A DNA stretch of 64,000 bases from positions 1,116,001-1,180,000 of the forward strand of contig NZ_CP043732.1 of assembly GCF_014084045.1 (NCBI RefSeq), read 5' to 3'. The notes beneath the pieces are model-generated. The model made no database searches, had not been told where the DNA came from, and saw only the letters and a program-made list of their open reading frames with translations. Numbering within the stretch: the stretch's first letter is position 1; each line of letters opens with the position of its first letter. Below are positions 8,547 through 19,265 of the stretch, one piece after another. This DNA comes from Microbacterium esteraromaticum (GTDB taxonomy: Bacteria; Actinomycetota; Actinomycetes; Actinomycetales; Microbacteriaceae). Both the position numbers and the translations under genes were made by a program.

Positions 8547-9461
8547 GTGAGGGTGACGTTCGACGGCCCGCTCTCGGCATCCGCGTACGAGCTCCTCGGG
8601 GTCGCGGCGAGCGCCGATGACGATGAGCTGCGGCGCGCATACCGGCTGCGGCTGCGGCAGACGCACCCTGACACGGGCGGAGACGCCGCGCTGTTCGTGC
8701 GCGTGCAGCGGGCGTGGGAGCTGATCGGCACTCCCGAGGCCAGGGCCCGATACGACCGCAGCAGCGGCGCATGGGCGGCGCCGTCGGCATCCGGCCGCCG
8801 TTCCGGCACCAGGCCGGGCACGAAGTCGTACGGCACGGCCGGCGCATGGCATCGCCTGCGGTACCTGCAGCTGCTGACCGAGCACCTCGGCCGAGCCGTC
8901 ACGGCGCGCGAGGCGGTGGATCCCGTCACCGTGCGCTCGGCGCCGTGGCAGGCGAGGCGGATGCTCGCGGAGGCGCTCGCCGAGGAGGCGACGGCGTCGA
9001 CGATCGACGACCTCGGCATCGGGTTCACGGCCTGGCACGATCTGGTCGCCGGATCGGATGCCGCGCAGAAGCTGTCGCACGCGGTGCTGGGGCCGGCCGG
9101 GCTCTACGGGCTCGCATCCGAGGACTTCGGCGACCCCGTGCGGTTCCGTCAGGGCGAGGTGATCGGGACGGGCGTCGGCGGGGAGACGCCCGTCGCGGAT
9201 CTCCTCGCCCGGGTGCGGACGATCTCCCGCGCAGCGCGGGTGCGGTTCGCCGGGGCGATCCTGATCCTGCCCGACGAGCAGCTCGACGAGGCCGTCACCG
9301 TGCTCGGCTCCGTGCGCGGCGTGCTGGTCGCGGTGGTGCGCCGCAGCTCGCTGCGCACGGTGCTGCGCGGCGGGATACCCGGGGCCAGGCCGCTGGGCGC
9401 GGTCGAGGCGTTCGACGTGCGCACCCGTCTTCCGCAGGCGGCGCGCGTGCTCGTGCCGTGA
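8547..9461 (+). CDS. J-domain (DnaJ-like) protein
   Basis: Residues about 12-75 form a J domain: ASAYELLGVAASADDDELRRAY, the diagnostic HPD at residues 40-42, then AWELIGTPEARARYD. The HPD loop stimulates Hsp70 ATPases. The rest of this 304-residue protein has no zinc finger or Gly/Phe region, so it is not a classical DnaJ co-chaperone. Its C-terminal 200 residues are not a family I know. The start is GTG at 8547 (8553 is possible). No dnaK or grpE is nearby. Confidence 0.8.
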   Translation: MRVTFDGPLSASAYELLGVAASADDDELRRAYRLRLRQTHPDTGGDAALFVRVQRAWELIGTPEARARYDRSSGAWAAPSASGRRSGTRPGTKSYGTAGAWHRLRYLQLLTEHLGRAVTAREAVDPVTVRSAPWQARRMLAEALAEEATASTIDDLGIGFTAWHDLVAGSDAAQKLSHAVLGPAGLYGLASEDFGDPVRFRQGEVIGTGVGGETPVADLLARVRTISRAARVRFAGAILILPDEQLDEAVTVLGSVRGVLVAVVRRSSLRTVLRGGIPGARPLGAVEAFDVRTRLPQAARVLVP

Positions 9462-9497
9462 AGCCCGTTTGTCGGACGCTCGTGTTCTGATGGGCGC

Positions 9498-10271
9498 ATG
9501 ACCATCGCGAACTCTGCAGACGGCACTCCCATCGCGTACTCCTCCCGAGGCGACGGTCGCACCGTCGTGATCGTGAACGGCGCGCTCTCGACCGCGGCCG
9601 ACGCGGCTCCCCTGGCTCAGGCACTGGCCGACGCCGGCTTTCGCGCCGTCACCTGGGACCGGCGGGCGCGTGGCGACAGCGGCGACCGCACGGGGTCGGG
9701 CCCGGATGACGAGGTGGCCGACCTGGCCGCCGTCATCTCCGCCGCCGGCGGGGCGGATGCCGTGCTCGGGCACTCGTCGGGAGCCGTGCTGGCGCTGTAT
9801 GCGGCATCGCGCGGCGTGGCGACGGGCGCGCTGTTCCTCTCCGAGCCGCCGATCGACTTCGACGGCTCCGGCCACGGGCCGGACCTCGCCGACCGCCTCC
9901 AGGCTCTGGTCGACGACGGCCGCCCGGATGAGGCTGTGGCGACCTTCCAGCTCGACGCGGTCGGGCTGCCCCGCGAGATGGTCGACGCGGGTCGGACGAA
10001 CGGCATGCTCGCCGCCCTCGCACCGCTCGGACAGTCCACGGTGTACGACGTGAATCTCACCTCGCGCGTGCGGCGGCCCGATGCCGCGCTGCTCGGGGTG
10101 GCGGTGCCCGTGACCGTGCTGAGGGGCGAGCAGACCTTCCCGTTCCTGATCGCGTCGTCGGATCGTCTCGCCTCTCAGATCCCTGGTGCCGAGCTGGTCG
10201 TCGTGCCCGAATCGATCATGCACCGACCCGACCCGGCTGCGACCGCGCGCGTGCTCGCCGAGCGGATCTGA
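9498..10271 (+). CDS. Alpha/beta hydrolase
   Basis: The 257-residue protein has the nucleophile motif GHSSGA (Ser93) after a short strand AVLG, an early DRRARGDSG turn typical of this fold, and a final PESIMHRPDP segment likely to hold the catalytic His. It belongs to the small cytosolic esterase/haloperoxidase-like hydrolases often annotated only as alpha/beta hydrolase. It is only weakly similar to the hydrolase at 7673. Substrate unknown. It is followed at short distance by the phosphatase gene. Confidence 0.82.
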   Translation: MTIANSADGTPIAYSSRGDGRTVVIVNGALSTAADAAPLAQALADAGFRAVTWDRRARGDSGDRTGSGPDDEVADLAAVISAAGGADAVLGHSSGAVLALYAASRGVATGALFLSEPPIDFDGSGHGPDLADRLQALVDDGRPDEAVATFQLDAVGLPREMVDAGRTNGMLAALAPLGQSTVYDVNLTSRVRRPDAALLGVAVPVTVLRGEQTFPFLIASSDRLASQIPGAELVVVPESIMHRPDPAATARVLAERI

Positions 10272-10296
10272 CCAGGTGGCGGGTTACGGTGAGAGT

Positions 10297-10953
10297 GTGG
10301 ATGCCGTCGACCAGCTGCCCGATCACCCCGCTCCTGATGCCCCGCAGGGCAAGCTCGTGCTGCTGCGGCACGGCGAGACCGAGTGGTCGCGCACCGGCAG
10401 GCACACCGGGCTGACCGACATCCCGCTGACGGAACACGGCGAGGAGCTCGCTCGCGCCGCCGGCGAGCTGGTGAAGGGGTACGATTTCGGGCTCGTGCTG
10501 AGCTCGCCGCTGCAGCGCGCACGGCGCACGGCAGAACTGGCGGGACTGGATGCCGGGATCGACCCGCTGCTCGTCGAATGGGACTACGGCGGGTACGAGG
10601 GCCGCACCACCAGGGACATCCGCGCGGAGCTGGGCTACAACTGGACCACCTTCGCGCACGGTGTGATCCGCGGCGAGACGCCCGGCGAGACGGTCGAGGA
10701 GGTCGCGGCACGGGCGTCCCGGGTGCTGACGAGGGTGCTGCCGGCGATGGCGTCCGGCGACGTCGCCCTCGTCGCGCACGGCCACTACCTGCGCATCCTC
10801 ACCGCCGTCTTCCTGCGCCAGGCTCCGCGGTTCGGGGCGTCGATCTCGCTCGACGCCGGGTCGGTCTCGGTGCTCGGATTCGCGCGCGAGCAGCCGGCGA
10901 TCCTCGCCTGGAACCACGGTCCTCAGCTGCCGACGAAACCTGCGGAGTCGTAG
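10297..10953 (+). CDS. Histidine phosphatase family protein
   Basis: A phosphoglycerate-mutase-like phosphatase. The phosphorylated-histidine motif LVLLRHGETEW (RHG at residues 24-26), LSSPLQRARRTAELAG, and the second catalytic VAHGHYLRI are all present. GTG at 10297 gives 218 residues with GGTGAG just ahead; an in-frame GTG at 10276 would add 7 residues. Members hydrolyse diverse small phosphate esters, and the substrate cannot be told here. It probably shares a transcript with the hydrolase upstream. Confidence 0.88.
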   Translation: MDAVDQLPDHPAPDAPQGKLVLLRHGETEWSRTGRHTGLTDIPLTEHGEELARAAGELVKGYDFGLVLSSPLQRARRTAELAGLDAGIDPLLVEWDYGGYEGRTTRDIRAELGYNWTTFAHGVIRGETPGETVEEVAARASRVLTRVLPAMASGDVALVAHGHYLRILTAVFLRQAPRFGASISLDAGSVSVLGFAREQPAILAWNHGPQLPTKPAES

Positions 10954-11021
10954 CGCCAGGCCCTGTCTGCCGGTGAAGGCGGCTGATACTGTTCGGGCAA
11001 CGCCGAGCCGAAGGATTCCCC

Positions 11022-11936
11022 ATGAGCGATCTCACTCCCCCTCCTCCGCCGCCCGAGCCACCGCGCCATCCGCACGGAGCACCTGACCCCGCGGCCGCGC
11101 CGGCCGAGCCGCCCACCGCCGATGCGCAGACTACGCCGGCACCTCCGGCGTACGCGCCGCCGCCCGCACCGCCGACCTCGCCGCTCTACGGCGAACCGAC
11201 GTACCCCCAGCCGTCGGTTCCCGTCTACGGCGATCCCGGCTACCCGCAGATGCCCGTCCCCGCGTACGGCGCCCCCGCTCACCCGCCGTCGCCCGGCCAG
11301 TTCGCGTACGCGGCACCCGTCGCACCCCAGCCGGTCGGTCTGCGACCGCTGCGCGGGATCGGGGCGGCGACCCGCTGGCTGATCGTGGCATCGGCCGTCG
11401 CCACACTGATCGCGATCGCGACCGAGTTCTGGGGCGTCTCGTCGCTCGGCGCCTTCTCCTCCGGCCTCGTCGGGATCGACGCCCTGCAGTCGTACGACGC
11501 CGTGTCGCTGCTGCTCGCCGGGGTCACGAGCCTCATCACGATCGCCGCGGGAGTCTGCTGGCTCATCTGGCAGCATCGCGCCGCGTCATCGGTTCCGCCG
11601 GCGGCGCTGCGTCGCTCGCCAGGATGGCACGTCGGATCGTGGTTCATCCCGGTGGTGGCGTGGTGGTTCCCGTTCCAGAACGTCAAGGACATCGTGCGCG
11701 GCGCGAACGCCCCCGTGAGCGGCGGCCTTCTGGGCGGATGGTGGGCGCTGTGGATCGCGTCGAGCCTGACGTACGTGATCTCGACCAACATGACGAACGC
11801 CGCGGAGACGGTGCCAGCGCTGAGCGCCGCGATCAGCGTCGCCATCGCGGGCGACGTGCTCTGGATCGCCGCCGCCGCTCTCGCCTGGATGGTGGTGAAG
11901 CGCATCACGGATGCCCTCGACCCGGGCGCCCGGTGA
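11022..11936 (+). CDS. DUF4328 membrane protein with Pro-rich N-terminus
   Basis: The 304-residue protein begins with about 100 residues rich in Pro, Ala and Tyr, predicted to be disordered and cytosolic. Four hydrophobic segments follow. The block PGWHVGSWFIPVVAWWFPFQNVKDIVRGANAP is broken by the motif WFIPVVAWWFP that characterises DUF4328 proteins of actinobacteria. The ATG is preceded by AAGGA. Function unknown. The next gene on the same strand, 95 bases on, is the sigma-factor fusion. Confidence 0.8.
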   Translation: MSDLTPPPPPPEPPRHPHGAPDPAAAPAEPPTADAQTTPAPPAYAPPPAPPTSPLYGEPTYPQPSVPVYGDPGYPQMPVPAYGAPAHPPSPGQFAYAAPVAPQPVGLRPLRGIGAATRWLIVASAVATLIAIATEFWGVSSLGAFSSGLVGIDALQSYDAVSLLLAGVTSLITIAAGVCWLIWQHRAASSVPPAALRRSPGWHVGSWFIPVVAWWFPFQNVKDIVRGANAPVSGGLLGGWWALWIASSLTYVISTNMTNAAETVPALSAAISVAIAGDVLWIAAAALAWMVVKRITDALDPGAR

Positions 11937-12031
11937 AGGCCGCCGCCTAGCGCTTCTCTCGCGCTCCATCGCCATCCATCTCGGATCCCCATATCATCGC
12001 TATGGGGCACGAGAGGGGTCAAGGGAGCGCC

Positions 12032-13828
12032 ATGGAGGATCCTCGGAGCGACGCGGATCTGCTTCGCGAGCTGCGAAACGGCGATCGCGATGCGTACGTG
12101 GTCCTGTGGGAACGCCACATCGGTGCCGCGCTGCGGTACTCGCGCCGGATGCTGCCGTCGCGCGCGGAGGACCTCGCCTCCGAAGCGCTGCTGGCGATCT
12201 ATCAGCAGGTCACCACCACGAGCAAGGGCCCGGACTTCGCCTTCCGCTCGTACCTCAAGGCGGTCATCCGCAACACCGCGATCCGCTGGCGCAAGGAGGC
12301 CAGCAGGTTCGATGAATGGGCCGAGGCCGATGCGGTCGACTTCAGCGACGGGCTGAGTCTGGTCGAGCGGGAGTCCGACGCGAGCGACCTGCTCGGCGCA
12401 TTCCAGGACCTGCCGGAGCGCTGGCAGAAGGTGCTCTGGCTGTCGGAGGTCGCCGAGGTCGCGCGACCCGAGATCGCCCGAGAACTCGGCATCAAGCCGA
12501 ACGCGGTCTCGGCTCTGCACCGGCGGGCGCGATCCGGGCTGAGACTCCAATGGCTGAGCCGGCAGGTGCCCGTGCTGCTGCGCGACGACGAGACGCACGT
12601 GGCCCGTCTTCTCCCGAGGCACCTCTCCGACCCCAACGACGAGGTGCTCACTCTGCAGATCGCGCCGCACCTCGAGACCTGCAGCGTGTGCAGCGACCTT
12701 CTGGTGAGTCTTCAGACCGACGCACGCCGGCTGCAGGGCGTCACGCTCTCGGCCGCCGGCTTCGGCGCTCTCAGCGTCGCCCTTCCCGGTGCCGGCGCGC
12801 TGGCACCGACCACCGCGGTCGCCTCCGGCGTCATCATCGCCGGAGCGGGCGTGGGGATCGCCGGCCTGCTCTCCACCGGCGCTGGGGTGCTCGTGGTCAC
12901 CGCGGGGGTGCTCGCGGTCGGCGGCATCCTCCTCGGCTCCTTCTTCCTCAATCCGGGCGAAGCCGACGCCGCACGACCCGAGACAGCCACCGCGCCGACC
13001 CCGGCATCCACTCCATCCGAGCTCCCCCTCGACCGCATAGACCCCCTGCCTCCTGCGACGCCCACACCGACGCCGTCGCCTGAGCCCCCGGCGCTCGGGC
13101 GCGGGAACACGGATCCGAACATCGAGTCCATCGAGTTCGACCAAGCTCCGGCGGGCCAGTACGTTCCGGTCGCACCCGCGCCCGCCGGCCCGGAGGTGCC
13201 CGGGCCCAGCGAGGAGCCGGGGGGCGAACCGGCACTGACACCCGGGGTCACCTCGCCGACAGATGTGACCGGATACACCGCACCGTTCATCACCGGTCAA
13301 ACGGCTCCCGGCAACGCCGTGGCGATCGACTTCGCATCGCAGAGGTATGAGATCGACGTCGAGCCGGATGGGTCATGGAGCTTCGACACGCGCCCGCTGG
13401 CGTTCGACGCCGGATCGTACGACTACGCGGTGTGGGCGTACAGCGCCACGGAGCAGTCGCTCGCGACGACCGGAACGATCGTCGTGCAGCCGCCGGCCGT
13501 GCAGGGCTTCGAGCAGATCGATGGACCGATCCCGCTCGATGAAGCCCAGACGACAGGGATCGTGGTCTCGATCACCGGGCCCCCGAACGGAACCGTCTGG
13601 GTGTCGACGCCGAAGACCGATGCGACTGTCACCCTCGATGAGAACGGCCACGCGGTCCGCCGGATCAGGATGTTCGCAGACGGGTGGTACCCGTTCTCAT
13701 TCGCCGTCATCGACGCCGACTGGTACGCCGGACCGGCCTTCAGCGACCCGGTCGACGTCGTCGACCCGAACCGCGACCCGTCCTTGCCGCGCGGCGGCGG
13801 CGGGGTCTTCGACATCGTCGATCCGTGA
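12032..13828 (+). CDS. ECF sigma factor fused to zinc-binding, transmembrane and Ig-like domains
   Basis: A 598-residue composite. Residues about 8-92 look like sigma-70 region 2 (LRELRNGDRDAYVVLWERH, ending in FRSYLKAVIRNTAIRWRKE). Residues 118-175 look like region 4 with an HTH (ARPEIARELGIKPNAVSALH). Then comes HLETCSVC (His213, Cys217, Cys220), an exact Hx3Cx2C zinc anti-sigma-type motif. Hydrophobic segments at about 237-305 could cross the membrane. A Pro/Thr linker and a beta-rich tail resembling bacterial Ig-like domains follow. An anti-sigma function therefore seems joined to its own sigma factor. The chosen ATG has AAGGGAG ahead; an ATG at 12002 is less likely. The tail would be extracytoplasmic. 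Confidence 0.85.
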   Translation: MEDPRSDADLLRELRNGDRDAYVVLWERHIGAALRYSRRMLPSRAEDLASEALLAIYQQVTTTSKGPDFAFRSYLKAVIRNTAIRWRKEASRFDEWAEADAVDFSDGLSLVERESDASDLLGAFQDLPERWQKVLWLSEVAEVARPEIARELGIKPNAVSALHRRARSGLRLQWLSRQVPVLLRDDETHVARLLPRHLSDPNDEVLTLQIAPHLETCSVCSDLLVSLQTDARRLQGVTLSAAGFGALSVALPGAGALAPTTAVASGVIIAGAGVGIAGLLSTGAGVLVVTAGVLAVGGILLGSFFLNPGEADAARPETATAPTPASTPSELPLDRIDPLPPATPTPTPSPEPPALGRGNTDPNIESIEFDQAPAGQYVPVAPAPAGPEVPGPSEEPGGEPALTPGVTSPTDVTGYTAPFITGQTAPGNAVAIDFASQRYEIDVEPDGSWSFDTRPLAFDAGSYDYAVWAYSATEQSLATTGTIVVQPPAVQGFEQIDGPIPLDEAQTTGIVVSITGPPNGTVWVSTPKTDATVTLDENGHAVRRIRMFADGWYPFSFAVIDADWYAGPAFSDPVDVVDPNRDPSLPRGGGGVFDIVDP

Positions 13829-13922
13829 TCGCGATGCTCGTCATCAGGCGGGCAGTGTGCCGCATTCGCGCCGCGCGGTCAATCATGCGCAGCGAGGAGT
13901 GAGCGCCGCTTAGGCTCACGGC

Positions 13923-15110
13923 ATGGCCCTGTTCAGCAGCGATCGCCCACGACGCGTCCAGCTCGACCCGACCACCCTCGACCTCCGCGCGAGCCGCGCG
14001 CCATGGAGCCTCTGGGCCGACGGATTCGGCCGCCTCGGCATCCGATCGATCCAGATCATCGTCACGGTCGCCGTGGCAGCCGGCATCGTGTTCGTCATCC
14101 AGTACCTCACCCTGGTGACGATCCCGCTCGCCATCGCGCTCATCCTCGCCTGCGCCTTCGCACCCGCGATGAACTGGCTGCGCCGACGTCGCGTTCCCGA
14201 CCTGCCGGCAACCATCATCACCCTGTTCGCCATCGTCGCCGTCCTCAGCGCCCTGAGCTGGCTGATCGTCTGGGCGGTGCGCACTCAGTGGGATGAGCTG
14301 TACGCGCAGGCGCAGGAGGGCATCGATCACCTGATCGACTGGACCAACACGCTGCCCTTCCAGCTGTTCACCCCTGAGCAGCTCGAGGAGTGGACGAAGA
14401 CGCTCACCGACTTCGTCACCAGCGCGCAGTTCGGTTCGGGTGCCCTGGCCGGAGTCGGCGCGGTCGCCAGCTTCGTCACGGGGTTCGTGCTGCTGGTCAC
14501 GATCCTCTTCTTCTTCCTCAAGGACGGCCCGCAGATGTGGGAGTTCCTGCTGCGCCCGTTCCGCGGCGAGAGCGAGCGCCGCGCGCGCCGCATCGGCGCG
14601 AAGACCGTCGGCGTGCTGGGCTCGTACGTGCGGGGAACCGCGACGGTGGCGCTCGTCGACGCCGTCGGCATCCTGATCGGCCTGCTGATCCTGCAGGTGC
14701 CACTGGCGATCCCGCTCGCCGTCCTCGTGTTCCTGCTGGCATTCATCCCCATCGTCGGTGCGACGCTGGCCGGGGTGCTGGCCGCCCTCGTCGCCCTGGT
14801 CGCGAACGGGTGGGTGAACGCGCTGCTGGTCGTCGGAGTCGTCGTGCTCGTCAACCAGCTGGAGGGAAACCTGCTCCAGCCCTTCCTGATGGGGCGCACG
14901 ATGAAGCTGCACGCGTTCGTCATCCTGGTCGCCCTCGCCGTGGGCACCGCGCTCAGCGGGCTCATCGGCGCGGTGCTCGCCGTTCCGGTCACCGCGGCCG
15001 TGTGGGGCATCATCCAGGTGTGGGACGGTGACGATCTGCCGGTGCGCTGGGCACGCAGGAAGACGCGCGAACCGGAGCCGGCCGAGAGCACGGCCGTCGA
15101 GATCGCCTGA
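13923..15110 (+). CDS. AI-2E family transporter (DUF20/PerM-like permease)
   Basis: A 395-residue polytopic membrane protein with about eight hydrophobic segments. It shows the family's features: two N-terminal helices (IQIIVTVAVAAGIVFVIQYL and a following one), a soluble middle part, then FIPIVGATLAGVLAALVAL and the conserved NQLEGNLLQPFLMG block. Family members export small molecules or sodium; the name comes from E. coli TqsA. The true substrate cannot be inferred. The ends are charged and cytosolic. No co-transcribed partner is evident. Confidence 0.88.
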   Translation: MALFSSDRPRRVQLDPTTLDLRASRAPWSLWADGFGRLGIRSIQIIVTVAVAAGIVFVIQYLTLVTIPLAIALILACAFAPAMNWLRRRRVPDLPATIITLFAIVAVLSALSWLIVWAVRTQWDELYAQAQEGIDHLIDWTNTLPFQLFTPEQLEEWTKTLTDFVTSAQFGSGALAGVGAVASFVTGFVLLVTILFFFLKDGPQMWEFLLRPFRGESERRARRIGAKTVGVLGSYVRGTATVALVDAVGILIGLLILQVPLAIPLAVLVFLLAFIPIVGATLAGVLAALVALVANGWVNALLVVGVVVLVNQLEGNLLQPFLMGRTMKLHAFVILVALAVGTALSGLIGAVLAVPVTAAVWGIIQVWDGDDLPVRWARRKTREPEPAESTAVEIA

Positions 15111-15166
15111 CATCCGGCGTTCGCTGACACCGAGGGGGTGGGGTCGGCCGATCGTCGCTTCCTGTC

Positions 15167-15796
15167 TCAGCTCGGCGCGAAGATCGGGACGGCCATCCAG
15201 ATCGCCACGCCCACCAGAGTCACCGCGAACAGGCCGTCGATCCAGCGCGTGGACCGTTCGCCGCGGAACAGCATCGCCAGCGCGCTACCGCCGAGCACCC
15301 AGACGATGAACGCGACCAGGTTGTTGATCGTGAAGACGGCGGTGAGCGCCAAGGTCGTCGCCACGTCGTCGTTCGCCGGAGGTCGGAGGAACTGGGTGAA
15401 CATGACGGCGATGATGTAGTACGCCTTCGGGTTCAGCACCAGCACCACGACCCCGGACCAGAATCCGATCCGCGTCGGTCCGGCATCGGACATACCCGTC
15501 TTCGGCCCGGACACCGCCGAGCGGAGGAACGCGAACGCCAGCCACAGCACGTATACGCCCCCGAGCGCCGCGAGAGTCCTCGCGACCACGGGGTCATTGA
15601 GGAGGGTCGCGCCCATCCCGAGCCCGAGGGCCGCGGTCACGACGAACGTCGCGGCGTGATAGCCCGTCAGCGCAGGAAGAGCCGCGCGCAGCCCCCTCGA
15701 TGCGCCGATCCCTGCGAAGAAGGCGTTGCCGGGGCCGGGGCTGTATGCGAGTGGAAACAGGAACAGCAGCAGTGCGACGAAGGTATCGGGACTCAC
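15167..15796 (-). CDS. LysE/RhtB-family exporter
   Basis: The 209-residue protein has about six hydrophobic segments and the family signature near its N-terminus (FLFPLAYSPGPGNAFFAGIG), followed by LVLNPKAYY in the middle. Members export amino acids or related small metabolites. The GTG at 15796 is chosen because it places the first helix at the N-terminus as in relatives; longer in-frame starts (15847, 15880) add a polar, unlikely leader. It is convergent with the AI-2E-type permease gene. Confidence 0.85.
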   Translation of the reverse strand: MSPDTFVALLLFLFPLAYSPGPGNAFFAGIGASRGLRAALPALTGYHAATFVVTAALGLGMGATLLNDPVVARTLAALGGVYVLWLAFAFLRSAVSGPKTGMSDAGPTRIGFWSGVVVLVLNPKAYYIIAVMFTQFLRPPANDDVATTLALTAVFTINNLVAFIVWVLGGSALAMLFRGERSTRWIDGLFAVTLVGVAIWMAVPIFAPS

Positions 15797-15913
15797 ACAG
15801 GCAACGATCCGGGATCGTCCCGTGCATCGCTGGCGGATATCGGCCATCGCATTCGATGACGATCCCGGGTGGAGGATCACCCGCAGGGCCCTCGTCCGCG
15901 TCGTGCCGGCGGC

Positions 15914-17305
<1,392 letters not shown>

Positions 17306-17433
17306 CGTGCTCCTCCCGGCCGACTCGACTCGATCATCGTCATCGGCTACAGCGACCGGCTGCGTGCGCCGCTCGCAGGCACAAGCGAAACACCCACTAC
17401 CGACATCCGGTCTCCCCCAAGCTAGGAGCGGAG

Positions 17434-17654
17434 TTATCCCCATGCAACCACCCCTGTGGATAACTATGTGGAGAGTGTGCGGAGAACTCCCGAGTGTCTG
17501 TGCAGAACGACTGTGGACAACATGGTGGAGAGTTTCACTCCCCCACGAATTTATCCCTCTTGACCAGCTTTTTCCGTGATCCCCACCCTGTGGACGGAAT
17601 TCCGTTTCAACGTGAGATTTAAGGTTTGTTCGTCAGGTGGTCGAATGTGCACAA
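17434..17654. promoter_or_regulatory. Cluster of DnaA-box-like sites upstream of dnaB
   Basis: The 495-base gap between dnaB and the next gene carries several 9-mers close to the DnaA box TTATCCACA: TTATCCCCA 17434-17442, TGTGGATAA 17455-17463 (a perfect box on the minus strand), TGTGGACAA 17512-17520, TTATCCCTC 17551-17559, TGTGGACGG 17589-17597 and TGTGCACAA 17646-17654. The stretch is visibly more AT-rich than its neighbours. It could control dnaB or titrate DnaA. It is not the main origin, which lies at 60.4 kb. Confidence 0.6.
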
Positions 17655-17800
17655 CCTGGGGAAAGTCAAGTGCGAGTTCGTCCCGGGCGCGGCGCGCGCC
17701 GATCGCGCTCCCCCGTGTGGACTTCTCGCCCCCGCCGGGGTAGATTCGCACGATCGAGTAACGTCCGCCGACATAGGGCGACTCACCGGGGAGACAGACC

Positions 17801-18991
17801 GTGCGATTCGCATCAGCAGATCGCCGCAGCCTGTGGCTGTGGTGTGGTCTCGGCGTTCTCGCGTGGGTGCTGCTCTCGTCGATCCTCGGGGTTTCGCAGG
17901 CGTCAGCCGCAGAACGACCGGATGTCCCACCGGCAGGCCCCCCTGCGTCCGCAGCGGCTCCCGCTCTGCCGTCTTCCGTGGTCCGCACTGCGGCACCGAC
18001 TGCAGCGGAGCCGGTCGCCGTCCAGGTCGTTCGGAACGCACCTCCCGCGGCTGCGCCCGCTCCCGCTCCCAACCCTGCACAGGCTCCTGCTGCGCCTGCC
18101 CAGGCTCCTGCCGCTCCTGCCGCTCCTGCCCAGGCCCCTGCTGCTCCTGCCACCCCTGCACAGGCCCCTGCCACCCCTGCCACCCCTGCACAGGCCGCTC
18201 CGGCTCCCGCCGCTCCCGCTCCCGTTCGGGGGGCTGCGGCTTCTGCGGCCGGCGCGCAGAGGGCCATGGCGACCACGTCGGCACCACTGACCGCCGCGCT
18301 CAAGAGCCTCGCGACCGGTCCGGTCAGCGACAAGCCCGCCGCAAGCACGTCGGCACGGCCCGCGACCGCCTCGACGCGCGCCACCCTCGCGGAGCTGCGC
18401 GACGCCACCACCCCGCAGCCGAAGACCACCAAGACGAAGAACGACGTCGTCGCGTCCGCCGCCCGCGCAGCCGACCACGTGGCAGGCCTCGTCGATCGCG
18501 GCGCCGCCGCACGGCCAGGCGCCCAGGGGCTGCCAGGCGCCCAGGGGCTGAGAGGCCCCCAGATGCTGCCCGACCGGGCTGCGCAGCCTGCGCGCGAGCG
18601 CGCGAACGCGCTCATGACCGCGCTCACCTCCGAAGGCTCAGCCCGCCATACTCGCGACGGTGTGCAGTCGACCAGCCGGGCGCTCCGTGCGACCGTGCCT
18701 GCGACATGGGCCGGTGCGATCGCCTCGACCGGGGCCCCTTCGACCGCGACCGTCATCGAGGCGACGCCGGAGTCCGCGCCTCTGGACGACCAGGCGCCCT
18801 CGTTCTCGCTGAGCGCGGCTGTCTCGGGCGGCGGCGCATCGGCATCCGGATCCTCCTCGCTGCTGCTCTTCGCGGGCGTCGTCGACGACGCCGCCTCGAG
18901 CCACCACGCATCCCGCCTCGAGTCCGTCGTCCACGACGACGATCGACTCCCCGTCGGTCCGGCCGCGGCCACCGACTGCCCTCCCGACTGA
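17801..18991 (+). CDS. Secreted Ala/Pro-rich surface protein
   Basis: A 396-residue protein of no known family. A GTG start with GGGGAG upstream leads into an N-terminal signal: RRSLWLWCGLGVLAWVLLSS, ending near ASAAE. The mature part is of low complexity: residues about 85-145 are tandem PAQAP/APAAP repeats, followed by long Ala/Thr/Ser stretches. Two short copies of GAQGLPGAQGLRGP-like collagen-type sequence lie near 18520-18560. It ends TDCPPD. Its signal and tail resemble those of the next gene, suggesting paralogues. Probably extracellular or cell-wall associated; function unknown. Confidence 0.75.
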   Translation: MRFASADRRSLWLWCGLGVLAWVLLSSILGVSQASAAERPDVPPAGPPASAAAPALPSSVVRTAAPTAAEPVAVQVVRNAPPAAAPAPAPNPAQAPAAPAQAPAAPAAPAQAPAAPATPAQAPATPATPAQAAPAPAAPAPVRGAAASAAGAQRAMATTSAPLTAALKSLATGPVSDKPAASTSARPATASTRATLAELRDATTPQPKTTKTKNDVVASAARAADHVAGLVDRGAAARPGAQGLPGAQGLRGPQMLPDRAAQPARERANALMTALTSEGSARHTRDGVQSTSRALRATVPATWAGAIASTGAPSTATVIEATPESAPLDDQAPSFSLSAAVSGGGASASGSSSLLLFAGVVDDAASSHHASRLESVVHDDDRLPVGPAAATDCPPD

Positions 18992-19265
18992 GCTCCGGAC
19001 TCCCACGATCCGCAGTCCCACTCACTCTGGAGCTCTTATGCGCGCACTCGCGCATCGCGCCCGCACGGGCGCCTGCCGCAGCATCCCGGCCTGACGACTC
19101 CCGTCGGCCGAGCGCCCGCCTTCGGGGGAGGGCTCGGCGCCGCCGACGGCCGATGCCGAACCTGCCGGTGATTCTCCCCGGTCTCACCAGCGGTCGGCAT
19201 CTCGGGCAGTCATGGACCCCCTCTCCATGACGCCCTGATGGCGGATCGGCTTTCCTGCCTCCGCC

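Noticed and set aside
8412..10223. Minus-strand open frame (603 codons) across the J-domain and hydrolase genes
   Set aside because: It spans several clear plus-strand genes and their gaps and shows no recognisable protein features.
11279..13300. Minus-strand open frame (673 codons) opposite DUF4328 and the sigma fusion
   Set aside because: Shadow of two genes with strong domain evidence on the plus strand.
17306..17800. A second replication origin
   Set aside because: DnaA boxes occur here, but dnaA-dnaN with a denser set of perfect boxes at 60.4 kb is the conventional origin; control or titration is the simpler reading.
18520..18565. Collagen-like domain in the first secreted protein
   Set aside because: Only about four Gly-X-Y-like triplets are present, too few for a collagen helix.
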